From Microcaldota archaeon (lineage in GTDB: Archaea; Micrarchaeota; Micrarchaeia; Micrarchaeales; Micrarchaeaceae): 5,793 nucleotides of DNA. Position numbers and translations under genes: made by a program. How positions within the stretch are numbered: position 1 is the first letter of the stretch; every line of letters begins with the position of its first letter. The notes under the pieces were generated by a model that worked only from the letters and a program-made list of their open reading frames with translations, was not told the origin of the DNA and did no database searches. The stretch is taken from the NCBI GenBank assembly GCA_028867845.1, contig JAGWFU010000034.1, positions 1 to 5,793 on the forward strand, in the 5' to 3' direction. Shown here one piece after another: positions 4,557 to 5,793 of this stretch.

Positions 4557-5793
4557 GGCACCACCCTATCCTGCGTTGACGCCACCTTATACGCGTTGCA
4601 GCTCAGCAGCGTAGCAGATCCTCCTGTGAAAAAGTTATAGATGCTGGATTGGAGCGACTCGACGCTGCTTCCATTAATGCTGTCACAGAATTGAAGGCTC
4701 TGGTTCGGCAGGGTTATGAATTCGTAGTTAAGGAACGCGTAGGTCCCTGATATGTTGTATGGCATTGCGTAGTAGCTAACCAGCACCGTCTTGTTCTCCG
4801 ACAGCAGCTTGGAGCTCCTTACTGTTATGCCGTCCCTCAGAAGCTCAGCCTCGGAGCCGAGATTCGCTGTGTAGTTGCCCAGCAGCCTTCCGGAAGTCGT
4901 GCCCAACTGTGCAACCAGCACATAAGTCTGGTTGGCAGTAGAGTTTCCGCCATTGCCAAGAGAGAATACGGTCGCGTTCTGGTCTGCACCCACAAGCGTA
5001 ACTGTCTTACCGGATGCGCCCAAGCTCGAGAACATCGCAGAATACAGGAGCTGCTGCGGGGGCGCTGTAGAGTTGGTGAGCTGTATCGGCGCCGATACCG
5101 ACGCCGAGTAATCTACAGAGAGCGCGAAAGAGATTACTCCAATCAAGAGGGCCAATGCCAATCCTGCGTATAACGGAGTCGGCAACTTCATCTTCACTAT
5201 TTTAGCATTTCTTTTGGGCTGTTTTGCAAGTGTTAAGCCGAACTTACTTGCAATAATTATCATCACTATTATCGAGAGGTAGAAGAGCAGCTGCCCAGCA
5301 AACAGGTGTACTGCACCTATTGCACTGCCGAGCCCATAATAGGCCCAGACCAGGGAGAGCACCAGCATCCTGAGCACGTTCAGGATGAGTAGCAACAGTA
5401 CCCCTGCGGCAACGAATATGTACTTGCGGTTGTTGTCGCCTTCATAAAGGTAGGCGACCGGCGCAAGGAACATCAGCAACGCGACGAAGAACCCCAGAGA
5501 GACGCACGTAGTGGATATGGATATGCTGGTCGCGGAGGGCGCTGTTATCACTATGCCGCTCTTCACAAGCCCGAGCCCGAGTGTGCTCAGTGCGGTGTAT
5601 ATCAGGTTTGCATTGAGAAGGGCGAAGCCCTGGTTCAGCGAAAGTATTGGGATGAGCAGAAGTGGCGAAGCGAACAGCGTGTATATTATCGGATACCTGA
5701 GCCGCTTGACCCCATCGACTCCGAACACTGCCAGCACTATGGAGGCTAGCAGAACTGGAAACAGCAGCGCGTCTATCCTGTACGAAAGGAACA
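4553..5793 (-). CDS. Archaeosortase/exosortase-family membrane protein with a glycosylatable C-terminal domain (5' end outside window)
   Basis: Predicted integral-membrane cysteine transpeptidase/protease of the type that processes C-terminal sorting signals on exported proteins. The frame stays open to the right edge, adding 18 codons (FLSYRIDALLFPVLLASI) before the GTG at 5737, so the true start lies outside. Residues below are counted from that GTG. The triad pattern is visible: Cys78 in STTCVSLGFF, Arg123 in LILNVLRMLVLSL and His144 in AVHLFAGQLL, each at the edge of a hydrophobic helix. Membrane segments lie at about 15-31, 76-98, 105-134 and 139-165 and, after a basic cytosolic loop KQPKRNAKIVKMK (172-184), at 188-208. 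The remaining 186 residues should be extracytoplasmic. They carry nine N-X-S/T sequons (N222, 254, 265, 269, 288, 315, 328, 345, 355) and two cysteines (C351, C380) that could form a disulfide. This tail does not show the His-Pro-Cys pattern of EpsI. Sorting substrates are not in the window. The family call rests on the spaced Cys/Arg/His pattern. Confidence 0.82.
   Translation of the reverse strand, partial: FLSYRIDALLFPVLLASIVLAVFGVDGVKRLRYPIIYTLFASPLLLIPILSLNQGFALLNANLIYTALSTLGLGLVKSGIVITAPSATSISISTTCVSLGFFVALLMFLAPVAYLYEGDNNRKYIFVAAGVLLLLILNVLRMLVLSLVWAYYGLGSAIGAVHLFAGQLLFYLSIIVMIIIASKFGLTLAKQPKRNAKIVKMKLPTPLYAGLALALLIGVISFALSVDYSASVSAPIQLTNSTAPPQQLLYSAMFSSLGASGKTVTLVGADQNATVFSLGNGGNSTANQTYVLVAQLGTTSGRLLGNYTANLGSEAELLRDGITVRSSKLLSENKTVLVSYYAMPYNISGTYAFLNYEFITLPNQSLQFCDSINGSSVESLQSSIYNFFTGGSATLLSCNAYKVASTQDRVVP
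4559..4566 (-). promoter_or_regulatory. Shine-Dalgarno-like site of the Nudix-UDG gene
   Basis: GGGTGGTG on the minus strand lies 2 nt before the ATG at 4556, within the last codons of the archaeosortase-like gene. GGTGG can pair with the archaeal anti-SD, though the spacing is short. With the 4-bp ATGA overlap it favours translational coupling and supports this start codon. Confidence 0.45.

Noticed and set aside
5737..5737. GTG at 5737 as the real start of the archaeosortase-like gene
   Set aside because: The frame continues upstream to the window edge without a stop, and the added residues (ending LLFPVLLASI) extend a hydrophobic membrane segment, so the gene is cut by the window rather than starting here.

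Overview
The window looks like chromosomal DNA from an archaeon, most plausibly of the DPANN group (a Micrarchaeota-like lineage is a guess from gene content, not shown). Three things point to Archaea: a topoisomerase VI B subunit beside the universal archaeal Dim2/Pno1-type KH protein, TATA boxes placed for leaderless or nearly leaderless transcripts, and an archaeosortase/exosortase-type membrane protease. Coding density is high, arginine is mostly AGG, and GC is moderately high inside genes while the promoters are AT-rich. I see no rRNA, tRNA, CRISPR array, insertion sequence or attachment site.

Layout. (1) 1-1238, minus strand: a two-gene information-processing operon, a KH-domain ribosome-maturation protein followed after 16 nt by top6B, which runs off the left edge. 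(2) 1239-1431: divergent promoter region. (3) 1432-2004, plus strand: a coiled-coil plus winged-helix DNA-binding protein of unknown target. (4) 2005-2155: intergenic stretch with a perfect 10-bp GC hairpin, a weaker inverted repeat and a clear TATA box. (5) 2156-3598, plus strand: a complete class II lysyl-tRNA synthetase. (6) 3567-5793, minus strand: an archaeosortase-like membrane protein (5' end outside the window) whose stop overlaps the start of a Nudix-hydrolase/uracil-DNA-glycosylase fusion in an ATGA junction. The 3' end of the fusion gene overlaps the 3' end of lysS by 32 bp.

How the genes fit together. KH-top6B is a conserved archaeal pairing, but the rio1 and eIF1A genes often found upstream are replaced here by the divergent regulator. 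The Nudix-UDG fusion would join hydrolysis of a nucleotide (Ap4A-like or another nucleoside-diphosphate-linked compound) to uracil removal from DNA. Its UDG half has lost three of the four cysteines that bind the Fe-S cluster in family 4 enzymes. The archaeosortase has an unusual C-terminal extracytoplasmic domain with nine N-glycosylation sequons. The fusion enzyme and the archaeosortase-like protein are the most unusual items in the window.
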